Assembly: GCF_002931055.1 (NCBI RefSeq)
Contig: NZ_PSXX01000002.1
Span: forward strand, 124,001-188,000
Length of the DNA stretch: 64,000 nucleotides
Direction of reading: 5' to 3'
Origin: Pseudoclavibacter sp. AY1H1
GTDB lineage: Bacteria > Actinomycetota > Actinomycetes > Actinomycetales > Microbacteriaceae
A program made the translations under genes and the position numbers. The notes beneath the pieces are model-generated. The model worked only from the letters and a program-made list of their open reading frames with translations, did not search any database and was not told the origin of the DNA. Of this stretch, positions 15,317 through 23,710 are shown in pieces; the stretch's first letter is position 1, and each line of letters opens with the position of its first letter.

Positions 15317-16161
15317 GGACGCCGGGGAGCTTCCTCGGAGCCACCGAAGTGCCTGGTCAGGTCCTCGATCTGGCTGCGCACTGCGGCGTAGCGACTGCGG
15401 TCGAGGTGGAACACGGCGAGCTGGAGCGAATAGGTGAGAGCGATGGGCACCAGCGGCGTGCGGTAGCTGCTGTCGTCGCCGCGAGGAGCCGCGATGAGGT
15501 GGTCCGGGTTCGGCCGGAAATGGAACCCGGGCACGTCGCTGATGAGCACGACCTTCCCGCCTCGGCGCTGGCACTCCGACATGAGCGGGGCGAGACGGAT
15601 CGACGCCTCCCTGAGGGCGTACGCGATGAGCGTCGAATCGCCATCGAATCCGACCATGTTCTCGGCGAGGTCCTTCGCGCTGTTCTCGAGCGTGACGACC
15701 GTGAACCCGAGCCGACGCATGCGCCTCGCCGCGAGATCACGGAGGGGTCGTTCGTCGTCGGCGTCCGAGAAGACGTAGATCGTCGTCGACGCGTCGATCG
15801 CTCGAGCCGCGGCCTCCATGACGTCCTGCGGCACGTACTTCGCGAGCCGTTCGAGCGCCTCCGCTTCATCGCTCGCGAACGAGTAGAGGTCGTGGCCCGA
15901 CTCTGCCCGCATGTAGCTCTCCTGCTCGGCAGCCTCAGAGCCCTCATCCCGCTGCAGATCGGCTCGCAGGTCGGGGTAGCCGCGGTAGCCGAGCTTCTGC
16001 GCCAGACGGACGACAGTCGACTCGTGGGTGCCCGCGCGCTGCGCGATCTCGGCCGCCGGCGCCTCCGAGACGCGCTCGCCTGACAGCAGCACGGCCATGA
16101 CCTTGCGCTCTGAGCTGCTCAGCTGCTTGGTGCTGCTGGCGATGACCGATCTGAAACTCAC
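15313..16161 (-). CDS. MurR/RpiR-family transcriptional regulator
   Basis: 282 aa. The N-terminal HTH_6 domain (residues 10-75) has AEIAQRAGTHESTVVRLAQKLGYRGYPDLRADL, the family hallmark. The C-terminal SIS sugar-isomerase-like domain (120-260) includes TTIYVFSDADDERPLRDLAARRMRRLG and VVLISD. SIS domains usually bind phosphosugars. Its Ser-rich ligand loops are altered here, so the effector may differ. It is divergent from the tctBAC operon and translationally coupled to the MFS gene downstream, making it the likely regulator of both. Confidence 0.8.
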   Translation of the reverse strand: MSFRSVIASSTKQLSSSERKVMAVLLSGERVSEAPAAEIAQRAGTHESTVVRLAQKLGYRGYPDLRADLQRDEGSEAAEQESYMRAESGHDLYSFASDEAEALERLAKYVPQDVMEAAARAIDASTTIYVFSDADDERPLRDLAARRMRRLGFTVVTLENSAKDLAENMVGFDGDSTLIAYALREASIRLAPLMSECQRRGGKVVLISDVPGFHFRPNPDHLIAAPRGDDSSYRTPLVPIALTYSLQLAVFHLDRSRYAAVRSQIEDLTRHFGGSEEAPRRP

Positions 16162-16184
16162 CTGGACTCCTCATTGAGTGGATG

Positions 16185-16290
16185 CTGTTGCCCGTGCAAC
16201 TGCCGCTGCTCACAGCAACACAGTGCCAGCTTTTCTTGCTCTGCTTGACACTCTCCCACAATCCTGCAAGCATGTGCAAGGTTGCAAGTT
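16185..16290 (+). promoter_or_regulatory. Probable promoter/operators of the tct operon
   Basis: The 211-base divergent region has repeated TTGC/GCAA elements: palindrome GTTGC-CCGT-GCAAC (16187-16200), AGCAACAC near 16214, and GTGCAAGGTTGCAAG near 16274-16288. A TTGACA at 16245-16250 is a good -35; the -10 is unclear (AAGCAT region about 17 bases on). The repeats are candidate sites for the adjacent RpiR-family protein. Confidence 0.45.
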
Positions 16291-16372
16291 CCCTCGAAGG
16301 GGCGAACGCTCCGGGAGCAGGGCTTTCCCGAAACGCACCAGGATTCGAACCGCAGAGAGGCGGAGGACAACG

Positions 16373-16960
16373 ATGTCATCGAACAGGATCAGAGCCGAAT
16401 GGGGCATCGCAGCCGCCTGCGTCGTGGCGGCAATCGCCTTCGGCGGCGCCGCGGTGAGCTACGGCCTCACCGCGGATACCGGGGTCGGAGCCGGCCTCAT
16501 GCCGCTCGTCGCCGCGGTCTTCGTCGGCGGTGCCGGCCTCCTCTGGGCCCTTCGCCTCGCCGCAGAGCGAGTCCGCGGCGCGCCCCCAGCGCACCTCCCG
16601 GATCTCCCGACTGCGACCGGCTCGATCGGGACTGACGCACCCTTCGAGGCGCTCCTCGAAGGAGAAGAGAGCGACGAGATGGACGACGAGTCGCTGCCGG
16701 ACAAGGCGGCGTGGCTCCGGATCGGCACCATCGTCGGAAGCGTCGCCCTCGGCGCCGCACTCCTCCCCCTCCTCGGCTACTCGGTCGTCATGGTGCTCAT
16801 GCTCACGACCGTCCTCATCTTCGTCGGTGGGCGCCGCTGGTGGATCTCCCTCCTCGTCGCGCTCGTCGTGACGGGCCTCTCGCGCCTCGTCTTCGAGGTG
16901 TGGCTCAACACCGCGCTGCCGCACGCGAGCATCGCTCCCCTCAGCTGGATTGGACTCTGA
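16373..16960 (+). CDS. tctB: TctB-like small membrane subunit, tripartite tricarboxylate transporter
   Basis: 195 aa. The ATG at 16373 has GGAGG 8 bases upstream; an in-frame start at 16178 would place coding sequence over the promoter and is rejected. Four hydrophobic segments, two near the N-terminus (residues 8-65) and two after a charged cytoplasmic loop (about 115-180), the TctB/DUF1468 layout. It pairs with the large TctA subunit encoded one base downstream. Confidence 0.85.
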   Translation: MSSNRIRAEWGIAAACVVAAIAFGGAAVSYGLTADTGVGAGLMPLVAAVFVGGAGLLWALRLAAERVRGAPPAHLPDLPTATGSIGTDAPFEALLEGEESDEMDDESLPDKAAWLRIGTIVGSVALGAALLPLLGYSVVMVLMLTTVLIFVGGRRWWISLLVALVVTGLSRLVFEVWLNTALPHASIAPLSWIGL

Positions 16961-16961
16961 C

Positions 16962-18533
16962 ATGGGCTTCGAGAACCTCATCGGCGGCCTCATCACCGTC
17001 CTCACCCCCGAGCACCTGCTCTTCGCCCTCCTCGGCTGCGTCATCGGCATGCTCGTGGGTGTGCTCCCCGGCTTCGGCCCAGCCGCCGCCGTCTCGCTGC
17101 TGATCCCGGTCACCTTCGGCCTGGACGCGACAACAGCCATCATCATGCTCGCCGCCATCCTCTACGGAGCGGCCTACGGCGGGACGATCACGGCCGTCCT
17201 CCTTCGCATACCCGGCGAGGCCTCGTCCATCGCGACGACGCTCGACGGGTACGAGATGGCCAAGAGGGGGCGAGGAGGGCCCGCGCTCGTGATCGCAGCC
17301 CTCGCCTCGTTCGTCGGCGGCCTCATCGGGGTCATCGGATTCGTGCTCGTCGCCCCCTTCAGCAGACTCGCCCTCGAATTCGGCGCCCCCGAGCTCTTCC
17401 TCGTCTCGGTGCTGGGCATGGCGCTCGTCGCGAGCTTCGCCGGCCGCGACCCGGCCAAGGCGCTCCTCAGCGTCGGCGTCGGACTCGCCATCGCGAGCGT
17501 CGGCATCGACCAGGGCCAGGGAGTGCAGCGCTTCACCTTCGAGATGCCCGAGCTCTTCGACGGCCTCGGCCTCGTCGCGATCGTCATGGGCGTGTTCGGC
17601 ATGAGCGAGGTGCTCGCCCAGGCGCGCGGCGGCAAGGACGGCATCCGCAAGCCCATCAAGGTCGGCAAGCTCCTCCCGACGGGTACCGACCTGCGGCGCT
17701 CCGCCGGACCCTTCATGCGCGGATCCTTCATCGGGTTCGTCATGGGCCTCCTGCCCGGCTCGCCCGGCGCCGCGACCTCGCTCGCCTCCTACGCCCTCGA
17801 GAAGCGCATCTCGCGCCGGGGCGGGGAGTTCGGAAAGGGCGCCGTCGAGGGCGTCGCGGGGCCGGAGGCGGCGAACAACGCACTCGCCGTCTCCTCCATG
17901 ATCCCGCTCTTCACGCTCGGCATCCCGACGAGCGCCACCGTGGCCATCATGGCCGGCGCCTTCACGATCAACGGCCTCATCCCCGGCCCGCTCCTGTTCC
18001 GCGACAACCCTGAGGTCGCCTGGGCGATCATCGCGAGCCTGCTCGTCGGCAACGTGATCCTCCTCATCCTCAACGTGCCGCTCGCGCGAGTGTGGATCGC
18101 GGTGCTCAAGGTGCCGTTCCACTACCTGATGGCCGTCATCATCGCGTTCATGTTCCTCGGCACCTACAGCATCAACGGCTCAGCATTCGACATCTTCGTG
18201 ATGCTCGGGGCAGGCATCGTCGGCTACCTCTTCCACCTGTTCGCCGTGCCCCTCACCCCGCTGGTGCTCGCCGTGATCCTCGGGCCGATGCTCGAGGAGA
18301 ACTTCCAGCGCTCCCTCGCCCTCTCACGCGGCGACTACTCCGTGTTCCTCAGCAGCGGCATCAGCGTGACGCTGCTCATCGTGATCGTCGTCGCCGTGCT
18401 GTTCGGTGCCGCCCGCCCGCTCCTCAGCTCGCTGCTCGCGAAGCGCGTCACGCGGATGAACGCGAAGCGGCTCGCCCTGGAGCTCGAGGAGCAGACCCCC
18501 GAGATGCAGACCACCTCATCCACCAACCGCTAG
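16962..18533 (+). CDS. tctA: TctA-like large permease subunit
   Basis: 523 aa; ATG 16962 lies one base after the tctB stop. About 12 membrane helices. Family motifs include GCVIGMLVGVLPGFGPAAAV (TctA motif near the N-terminus), YGAAYGGTITAVLLRIPGEA and, in the second half, GLLPGSPGAATSLASYALEK, which form the pseudo-symmetric substrate pathway. The C-terminal tail is polar. With TctB and TctC it makes a secondary transporter for tricarboxylates or other organic acids. Confidence 0.9.
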   Translation: MGFENLIGGLITVLTPEHLLFALLGCVIGMLVGVLPGFGPAAAVSLLIPVTFGLDATTAIIMLAAILYGAAYGGTITAVLLRIPGEASSIATTLDGYEMAKRGRGGPALVIAALASFVGGLIGVIGFVLVAPFSRLALEFGAPELFLVSVLGMALVASFAGRDPAKALLSVGVGLAIASVGIDQGQGVQRFTFEMPELFDGLGLVAIVMGVFGMSEVLAQARGGKDGIRKPIKVGKLLPTGTDLRRSAGPFMRGSFIGFVMGLLPGSPGAATSLASYALEKRISRRGGEFGKGAVEGVAGPEAANNALAVSSMIPLFTLGIPTSATVAIMAGAFTINGLIPGPLLFRDNPEVAWAIIASLLVGNVILLILNVPLARVWIAVLKVPFHYLMAVIIAFMFLGTYSINGSAFDIFVMLGAGIVGYLFHLFAVPLTPLVLAVILGPMLEENFQRSLALSRGDYSVFLSSGISVTLLIVIVVAVLFGAARPLLSSLLAKRVTRMNAKRLALELEEQTPEMQTTSSTNR

Positions 18534-18562
18534 CACCCCTGGACCGACGAAGGAGTCAGTCA

Positions 18563-19627
18563 ATGTTCACCACACCCAGAATCGAGAACACCCCCGCGTC
18601 GCCGAAGCGCCGCGGCTGGGCGAGCAGGAGCACGCGCCTGACGGCGGTCGTCGCAGCCGCCGCCATCGCGTCCCTGTTGAGCGCCTGCGCGACGGGAACC
18701 GCTGGGGCCGCCGACGACGGTGCCGAGTTCCCGGAAGCCGGATCCACGATCGAGTGGATCGTGCCTTCTGCGGCCGGAGCCGGCAACGACATCCTCGCCC
18801 GCATCATGGCCCCCGCCATGGGCGAAGACCTCGGCGTCAACATCAAGGTCGTCAACAAGGAGGGCGGCAACCAGGTCATCGGCCTCAACGCCCTGGCCTC
18901 CGCCAAGCCGGACGGGCTCACGCTGGGCTTCACGAACATCCCCTCGATCTTCGGCCGCTACCTCGACCCGAGCAAGCAGGCCGGTTTCGACCGGGAGAGC
19001 TTCGCACCCGTCGGCTCGTTCGCGCTCAACGACATCGTCATCGGCGTCAACAAGGACAGCCCGTACACGAGCACGCAGGAGCTCTTCGATGCCGTCAAGG
19101 CGAGCCCCGGCACCATCACCGTCGGCACCGACTCGCGTGCGGGAGACGACCACGTCAACCTCCGCACCCTCGAGAAGGAGCTCGGCCTCGAATTCAACAT
19201 CGTGCATTACAACAGCGGGGCCGACAAGATCGCAGCTCTCGTCTCCGGCGAGGTCGATTTCGCCCTCGGGGGCGTCTCCTCGTTCATCGGGCAGGCCAAG
19301 TCAGGTGAGATCAACGTGCTCTCGGTCCTCAGCGACGTCCCGAGCCCCTTCTTCCCCGACGTCACGACGTTGAACGAGCAGGGCTTCGAAGTGGCGCCGA
19401 TGTCGAACAACTTCGCCGTCTCGGTCCCGGCCGGAACGCCAGCCGCAACGGTCGCCGCGCTTGAGGCAGCCCTCCAAGCCGCAACCGAGGATCCCGACGT
19501 CGTCGCCGCGCTCGAGAATGCGGGAACGGTACCCAACTGGATGCCAGCCGCAGACGTGGCCACGCTCTGGGAGGAGCGAGAAGCGACGACGAAGCCGATC
19601 ATCGCGGAGCTGATCGCCGGTGAGTAG
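18563..19627 (+). CDS. tctC: TctC-like extracytoplasmic solute-binding lipoprotein
   Basis: 354 aa. The ATG at 18563 is preceded by AAGGAG. A long, Arg-rich n-region precedes a signal peptide and lipobox LLSACATG (Cys about 38), so the protein is membrane-anchored. The mature part has the Bug/TctC fold: IEWIVPSAAGAGNDILARIMAPAM, then VVNKEGGNQVIGLNALA and PDGLTLGF, with the two-loop ligand site typical for carboxylates. It feeds substrate to TctAB; the 29-base gap to tctA and the same strand fit one operon. Confidence 0.88.
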   Translation: MFTTPRIENTPASPKRRGWASRSTRLTAVVAAAAIASLLSACATGTAGAADDGAEFPEAGSTIEWIVPSAAGAGNDILARIMAPAMGEDLGVNIKVVNKEGGNQVIGLNALASAKPDGLTLGFTNIPSIFGRYLDPSKQAGFDRESFAPVGSFALNDIVIGVNKDSPYTSTQELFDAVKASPGTITVGTDSRAGDDHVNLRTLEKELGLEFNIVHYNSGADKIAALVSGEVDFALGGVSSFIGQAKSGEINVLSVLSDVPSPFFPDVTTLNEQGFEVAPMSNNFAVSVPAGTPAATVAALEAALQAATEDPDVVAALENAGTVPNWMPAADVATLWEEREATTKPIIAELIAGE

Positions 19628-19685
19628 CACCGCCTCCACTCGACCAACCGCCCCATCAGCCGCTCGACCAGCAGGAGATCGACGC

Positions 19686-20309
19686 ATGAACAGCGAGCAC
19701 GCAAGCAGCACCGCGACGACCAGCGACCGCCTCATCGACCGCGCTCGGGGCATCCCGAGCGCCAACATCGGGGATGCGCAGGACCGGCTCGGCACGGCCT
19801 CAGGGATACGGCCGGTCTGGGATGGCGCGAAGCTCGCGGGCCGCGCGCTTCCCGTCTGGACCCGCCCGGGCGACAACCTCATCATCCACAAGGCCCTCGA
19901 CGTCGCGCAGCCGGGTGACGTGCTGGTCGTCAACGGCGGCGGCGACGTGAGCCGAGCGCTCATCGGCGACCTCATCGGGCTCCGAGCCCTGCGCCTCGGT
20001 GTCGCCGGGTTCGTCATCGACGGGGCGATCCGCGATGCCGTGGGCCTCGGCGAGATCGGGCTCCCCGTCTTCGCCCGCGCGGTGACGCCAGCCGGCCCCT
20101 ACAAGTTCGGCCCGGGTCGCATCGGCATCCCGGTCGCGATCAGCGGTGTGGTCGTCGAAGCTGGGGACCTCATCGTGGCCGACGACGACGGGGTTGTCGT
20201 TGTTCGCAGCGAAGAGGCCGACGAGGTCATCACCCGCGCCGAGGAGATCGAGGCGGGCGAGCGCCGCAAGCGGATCGCGATCGAGGAGACGGCTCGGGTT
20301 CGGGTCTAG
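19686..20309 (+). CDS. RraA-like family protein (possible CHA/HMG aldolase type)
   Basis: 207 aa from ATG 19686 with AGGAG upstream; an in-frame GTG at 19620 overlaps tctC and lacks such a site. The core GDVLVVNGGGDVSRALIGDLIGLRA, then GFVIDGAIRDAVGL (R-D pair), and GDLIVADDDGVVVV are RraA/4-carboxy-4-hydroxy-2-oxoadipate aldolase features. In the enzymes Arg and Asp bind substrate and Mg. Its position directly after tctC suggests it acts on the imported organic acid rather than inhibiting RNase E. Confidence 0.75.
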   Translation: MNSEHASSTATTSDRLIDRARGIPSANIGDAQDRLGTASGIRPVWDGAKLAGRALPVWTRPGDNLIIHKALDVAQPGDVLVVNGGGDVSRALIGDLIGLRALRLGVAGFVIDGAIRDAVGLGEIGLPVFARAVTPAGPYKFGPGRIGIPVAISGVVVEAGDLIVADDDGVVVVRSEEADEVITRAEEIEAGERRKRIAIEETARVRV

Positions 20310-20338
20310 CCGCCAGAGCCAGGACGAAGGACACACGC

Positions 20339-20369
20339 CGGCCGCAGCCCCGCAGAGGAGCTGCGGCCG
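20339..20369. terminator. Hairpin terminator between tct operon and oxidoreductase
   Basis: Perfect 10-bp stem CGGCCGCAGC / GCTGCGGCCG around an 11-base loop, in the 81-base gap between convergent genes. No T-tract; could serve both strands. Confidence 0.55.
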
Positions 20370-20390
20370 ACGTCACTGCAACCGCTGAGA

Positions 20391-21425
20391 TCAGGCCTTC
20401 TCGTCCGCGACGCGGATGAGCACCTTCCCCACGGCTCCACCCTCGACCGCGTCGTGCGCCTGGGCCGTCTCCTCGAGCGGGAACCACGTGATGGGCAGGC
20501 CAGCCGGCTCCCCCACGGGAAGCGCGCCGTCGACGAGCGCCGCCGTCACGTCCTCGGCCGCCGCGTGCAGCGCATCCGGACCCACCGTGTAGAGCAGCAG
20601 CCCCTGCCAGCGGACGTTCTTCGCGAAGCTCGCGATGATGGGCACGGTGAAGTCGTCGCCGTTGTTGTTCGCGTAGTAGGCGATGCTGCCGTGGTTGGCG
20701 ATGACCTCGACGTCGAGCGCCGCGTTCTGCGTGGGCGAGACCTCGACGATGTGGTCGACGCCGTCCGGAGCCAGTTCCCGGATGCGCTCGGCGAGCGAGG
20801 CGTCCGGGTAGCGGACCACGTGGTGCGCCCCGGCTGCGAGGGCCAGGGCTTCCTTCTCGTCGCTGCTCACCGACGTGATCACCGTCGCACCTGCCCACAC
20901 CGAGAGCTGGATGGCCGCGTGACCGACCGCTCCTGCACCGCCGTGCACCAGCACCGTGCGGCCCGCGAGCGCCTCGGGCGAGAGACGGGCGGGGCCGTGC
21001 TCGTGCACCGTGAGTGCCCGGTGCGCCGTCATGGCGGGCACGCCGAGGCTCGCGGCGACGTCGAAGTCGATGCCGTCCGGCAACGCGACGACACGGTCGG
21101 CGGGCAGCACCGTGAACTCCTGCGCCGTGCCCGTCGGCCGGTTGTGCGCCGCGAGGTACACCCAGACACGGTCGCCGACGGCGAGCGTGTCCACGCCGTC
21201 GCCGAGAGCATCGACGACGCCCGCACCATCCTGGTTCGGGACCACCTCCGGGAAGCCGAGCAGACTGCCCGCGCCACCGCCGTCGCGCGCCTTCCAATCG
21301 GTGGGGTTCACGCCAGAGGCGACGACCTTCACGCGGACTTCGCCCGGGCCAGGCTGCGCGACCTCGCGCTCGACCTGGGAGAGGACGCTGGACGGACCGG
21401 TGGCTGAGTAGACGATTGCCTTCAT
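20391..21425 (-). CDS. Zinc-less quinone oxidoreductase (NADPH-dependent MDR)
   Basis: 344 aa from ATG 21425-21423; the longer frame upstream is not credible. GroES-like N-terminal half (VRVKVVASGVNPTDWKARDG, the GVNPTD motif of QOR-like members) and a Rossmann half with VLVHGGAGAVGHAAIQLS (AxxGxxG pattern) and the late VGKVLIRV strand. Zinc-binding Cys/His ligands of alcohol dehydrogenases are absent, so it belongs to the quinone oxidoreductase/zeta-crystallin type. It reduces quinones or enones with NADPH; the true substrate is unknown. Confidence 0.85.
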   Translation of the reverse strand: MKAIVYSATGPSSVLSQVEREVAQPGPGEVRVKVVASGVNPTDWKARDGGGAGSLLGFPEVVPNQDGAGVVDALGDGVDTLAVGDRVWVYLAAHNRPTGTAQEFTVLPADRVVALPDGIDFDVAASLGVPAMTAHRALTVHEHGPARLSPEALAGRTVLVHGGAGAVGHAAIQLSVWAGATVITSVSSDEKEALALAAGAHHVVRYPDASLAERIRELAPDGVDHIVEVSPTQNAALDVEVIANHGSIAYYANNNGDDFTVPIIASFAKNVRWQGLLLYTVGPDALHAAAEDVTAALVDGALPVGEPAGLPITWFPLEETAQAHDAVEGGAVGKVLIRVADEKA

Positions 21426-21596
21426 ACCCGGGTTCAGCGAGCCGGCGCCCCGCGCTATTCCCTCCGTGGCGCGTCCACGGCGATGGCGGCATCCTGGGCC
21501 ACCGCTCACAGCACGGTCCGCTCGCCCGGACGAAGACGCCGTCTCGTTCCGACAACAACCGGGCACGGGACGGCCGGACGGTGGCACGATGGCGTC

Positions 21597-21950
21597 ATGA
21601 GCAGCGACGACGATGTGCGACGGCTGGCGCTCCGCCTGCCGGAGACCTCGGAGCGCACCGCCTACGGCACCCCGGCGTTCTACGTCGGGACGAAGATGTT
21701 CGCGCGCATCCACGACGAGCCCGGGGTGCTCGTGTGCTGGCGCGCCGACCTCGGCGAGCGCGAGGCTCTGCTCCAGGGCGAGCCGTCGGCGTTCTTCACG
21801 ACACGCCACTACGACGGCCACCCGAGCGTGCTGGTGCGGCTCGCGAACGTCCCCCCGCCGAGGCTCGGCGAACTGCTCCAGGAGGCGTGGGAGGCCAGGG
21901 CGACCAAACGCATCCTGCGCGAGGCGCGGTCCTCTCCCGAGCGGGACTGA
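21597..21950 (+). CDS. MmcQ/YjbR-family DNA-binding-like protein
   Basis: 117 aa. The pattern LRLPETSERTAYGTPAFYVGTKMFARI, then GVLVCWRADLGEREALLQ and FFTTRHYDGHPSVLVRLANV, is characteristic of the MmcQ/YjbR double-wing fold. Biological function is not established in actinobacteria. CACGAT at 21585-21590 ends 6 bases before the ATG, consistent with a leaderless message. Confidence 0.75.
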   Translation: MSSDDDVRRLALRLPETSERTAYGTPAFYVGTKMFARIHDEPGVLVCWRADLGEREALLQGEPSAFFTTRHYDGHPSVLVRLANVPPPRLGELLQEAWEARATKRILREARSSPERD

Positions 21951-22045
21951 CCCACCTCGGGCACGCACCGCCGGCCGAGGCCCGCAGGCGCCCGACGGGC
22001 CGCGTCGTGCCGCCCTGGGCCGCGCGTCCGCTCTATGATCAGCGG

Positions 22046-22189
22046 ATGGTCAAGGTCATTGCAGTCATCCGCCCAGTAGCCAGCGAGACGATCGAGGCGG
22101 AAGCCGACTCCTACGAGGCGGCGAAGGCGAAGATCGAGGCGATGGTCCCTGAGGGCTACGAGCTGCTTTCCGTGCGCTCCGCGAAGTAG
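22046..22189 (+). CDS. 47-residue conserved-type small protein
   Basis: A compact beta-alpha-beta peptide (VKVIAVIRPVASETIEAEAD, then a helix YEAAKAKIEAMVP and a final strand YELLSVRSAK). A perfect -10 TATGAT at 22034-22039 ends 6 bases before the ATG, which argues strongly that it is a real, leaderless gene. No family name known to me. Confidence 0.55.
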   Translation: MVKVIAVIRPVASETIEAEADSYEAAKAKIEAMVPEGYELLSVRSAK

Positions 22190-22261
22190 CGAGCGACGCG
22201 GCGAACGACGACGGCCGGCGGGAGCCGCGGCAGCGAGGGCCCGACCGGGGTGCCGGAGCCG

Positions 22262-23635
22262 CTAGTCGAACATCCCGTCGAGCAACCCGCCGATCATGAG
22301 GCCGCCGAGCACGCCGCCAACGACGTCGCCCATGTCTCCGCCACGTCGGCCGCCGCGACCGCCGTAGCCGCCCTGGTAGCCGCCGCCACGCGGCTGGCCC
22401 CACTCGTCGTATCCCTGCTGCTGCTGCGGACGCGACTGGTCGATGTCGCGCTGCGCGAGCTGCAGCGCCTCGCTCGCGAGCGAACCCGCCCGGCGTGCCA
22501 GCGCAAGCGCCTGCTCGCGTTCGTCTTCACCGCCCCGGAAGCTGACCAGCTCGTTGCGGATGCGCTCCGCCTCGGCAAGCCGGGTGCGCGGCGCCGAGCC
22601 GATCCAGCCACGGTGGCCGGAGATGACGTCGTTGGCGACGGCGATCTGCCGATCCGCGTCGTCGATGGCGGTCACGACCTGAGTCTGCGACGGGATGGGC
22701 CGCGCGGCCCTGTCCCTGGCCTTGGCGATCGCCTCGTCGAGTCCCGTGTTCGCGGCACGGAGCCTCGAGAGCGACGCGAACGGGTCGGTTCGCTCGCCCG
22801 CGGGAGGGAGCGCGGCGAGCGCATCGGTGAGCCGCTTCGCGGCTTCCTCGACCTCCTGGCTGCGTGGCACGTCTCTCGCCGCGACGAGATCGCCCCTCGA
22901 GTCCGCGATCACGGCAGCGAGCGTCGACTCGGCGCGGAGGGCCTCGATCTCGTAGTTCTCGACGGCGTCGAGCAGCGTATGCACGCGGCGCACGGCCTCC
23001 GTGGACGCCTCGAGGGCAAGCCGCGACTGCTCGTTCTGCCCGGCCTCACGGCGGCGCAGCGACACGTCGGCGCTGTGCTCCGCGAAGGTCAGGAGCTGGG
23101 CCGCCTCGGCGGGGTTGTCGCCCACCTGGTGCAGCGCGGCGTCCGAGTAGCGCAGCGCGAGACGATCGATGCTGGCCTGCGCGTCCGGGATGCGCGCGCG
23201 CAGCCGCTCCGAGTCCCGCTTGACGCCCTCGAGCACGGCGGGCGTCTGCCTCACCACCGCGACGGCCTCCTCGAGCACCGAGGACTTCTCTTCGAGCAGC
23301 CCCATCGCCCACTCGCAGATCTGCACGATCCGCGCGTTCCTGGTGCGCAGCTCGTCTGGCGTGTCCGGGATGTCATCGACGTTCAGCTGGTTCAAGTGGA
23401 ACGCCTCGCCCATGTACTTGCGCACGTTGACGAGCGTGTCCTTCAGATCCTGTGTCGCGCCGGAGCCCAGTTCGGCCTCCGCGAACGAGAGCTCGTCGTT
23501 CATGAGCCGGATGCGCTCATCGGCGTCGACGAGCGCAACACCCGCCTTCATCGCCAGGTCCTTGTCGTGGGCGTCGATCTCGGCCTGCTGCGCTTGCTTC
23601 GCGCGGCGAGCGCGCCCCCAGAATCCAGATGCCAT
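22262..23635 (-). CDS. Coiled-coil protein with Gly-rich tail (TPM-protein C-terminal type)
   Basis: 457 aa from ATG 23635-23633. Residues 15-390 are mostly long helices with heptad character (RIRLMNDELSFAEAELGSGA, RNELVSFRGGEDEREQALALA). The C-terminus is Gln/Gly/Tyr-rich (SRPQQQQGYDEWGQPRGGGY) and ends in GGVLGGLMIGGLLDGMFD. This resembles the C-terminal two thirds of actinobacterial TPM-domain (YgcG-like) proteins, but the signal peptide and TPM domain are absent at this start. TAGAAT (23643-23648 on -) sits 7 bases from the ATG, supporting the short N-terminus. Confidence 0.6.
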   Translation of the reverse strand: MASGFWGRARRAKQAQQAEIDAHDKDLAMKAGVALVDADERIRLMNDELSFAEAELGSGATQDLKDTLVNVRKYMGEAFHLNQLNVDDIPDTPDELRTRNARIVQICEWAMGLLEEKSSVLEEAVAVVRQTPAVLEGVKRDSERLRARIPDAQASIDRLALRYSDAALHQVGDNPAEAAQLLTFAEHSADVSLRRREAGQNEQSRLALEASTEAVRRVHTLLDAVENYEIEALRAESTLAAVIADSRGDLVAARDVPRSQEVEEAAKRLTDALAALPPAGERTDPFASLSRLRAANTGLDEAIAKARDRAARPIPSQTQVVTAIDDADRQIAVANDVISGHRGWIGSAPRTRLAEAERIRNELVSFRGGEDEREQALALARRAGSLASEALQLAQRDIDQSRPQQQQGYDEWGQPRGGGYQGGYGGRGGRRGGDMGDVVGGVLGGLMIGGLLDGMFD

Positions 23636-23710
23636 ATCGCAGATTCTAGTTGCGCGCCGCCCCGCCAAGCTGGCGATGTTCACCGTCGGCGGAGCGGCGC
23701 ACCGCGGAGC

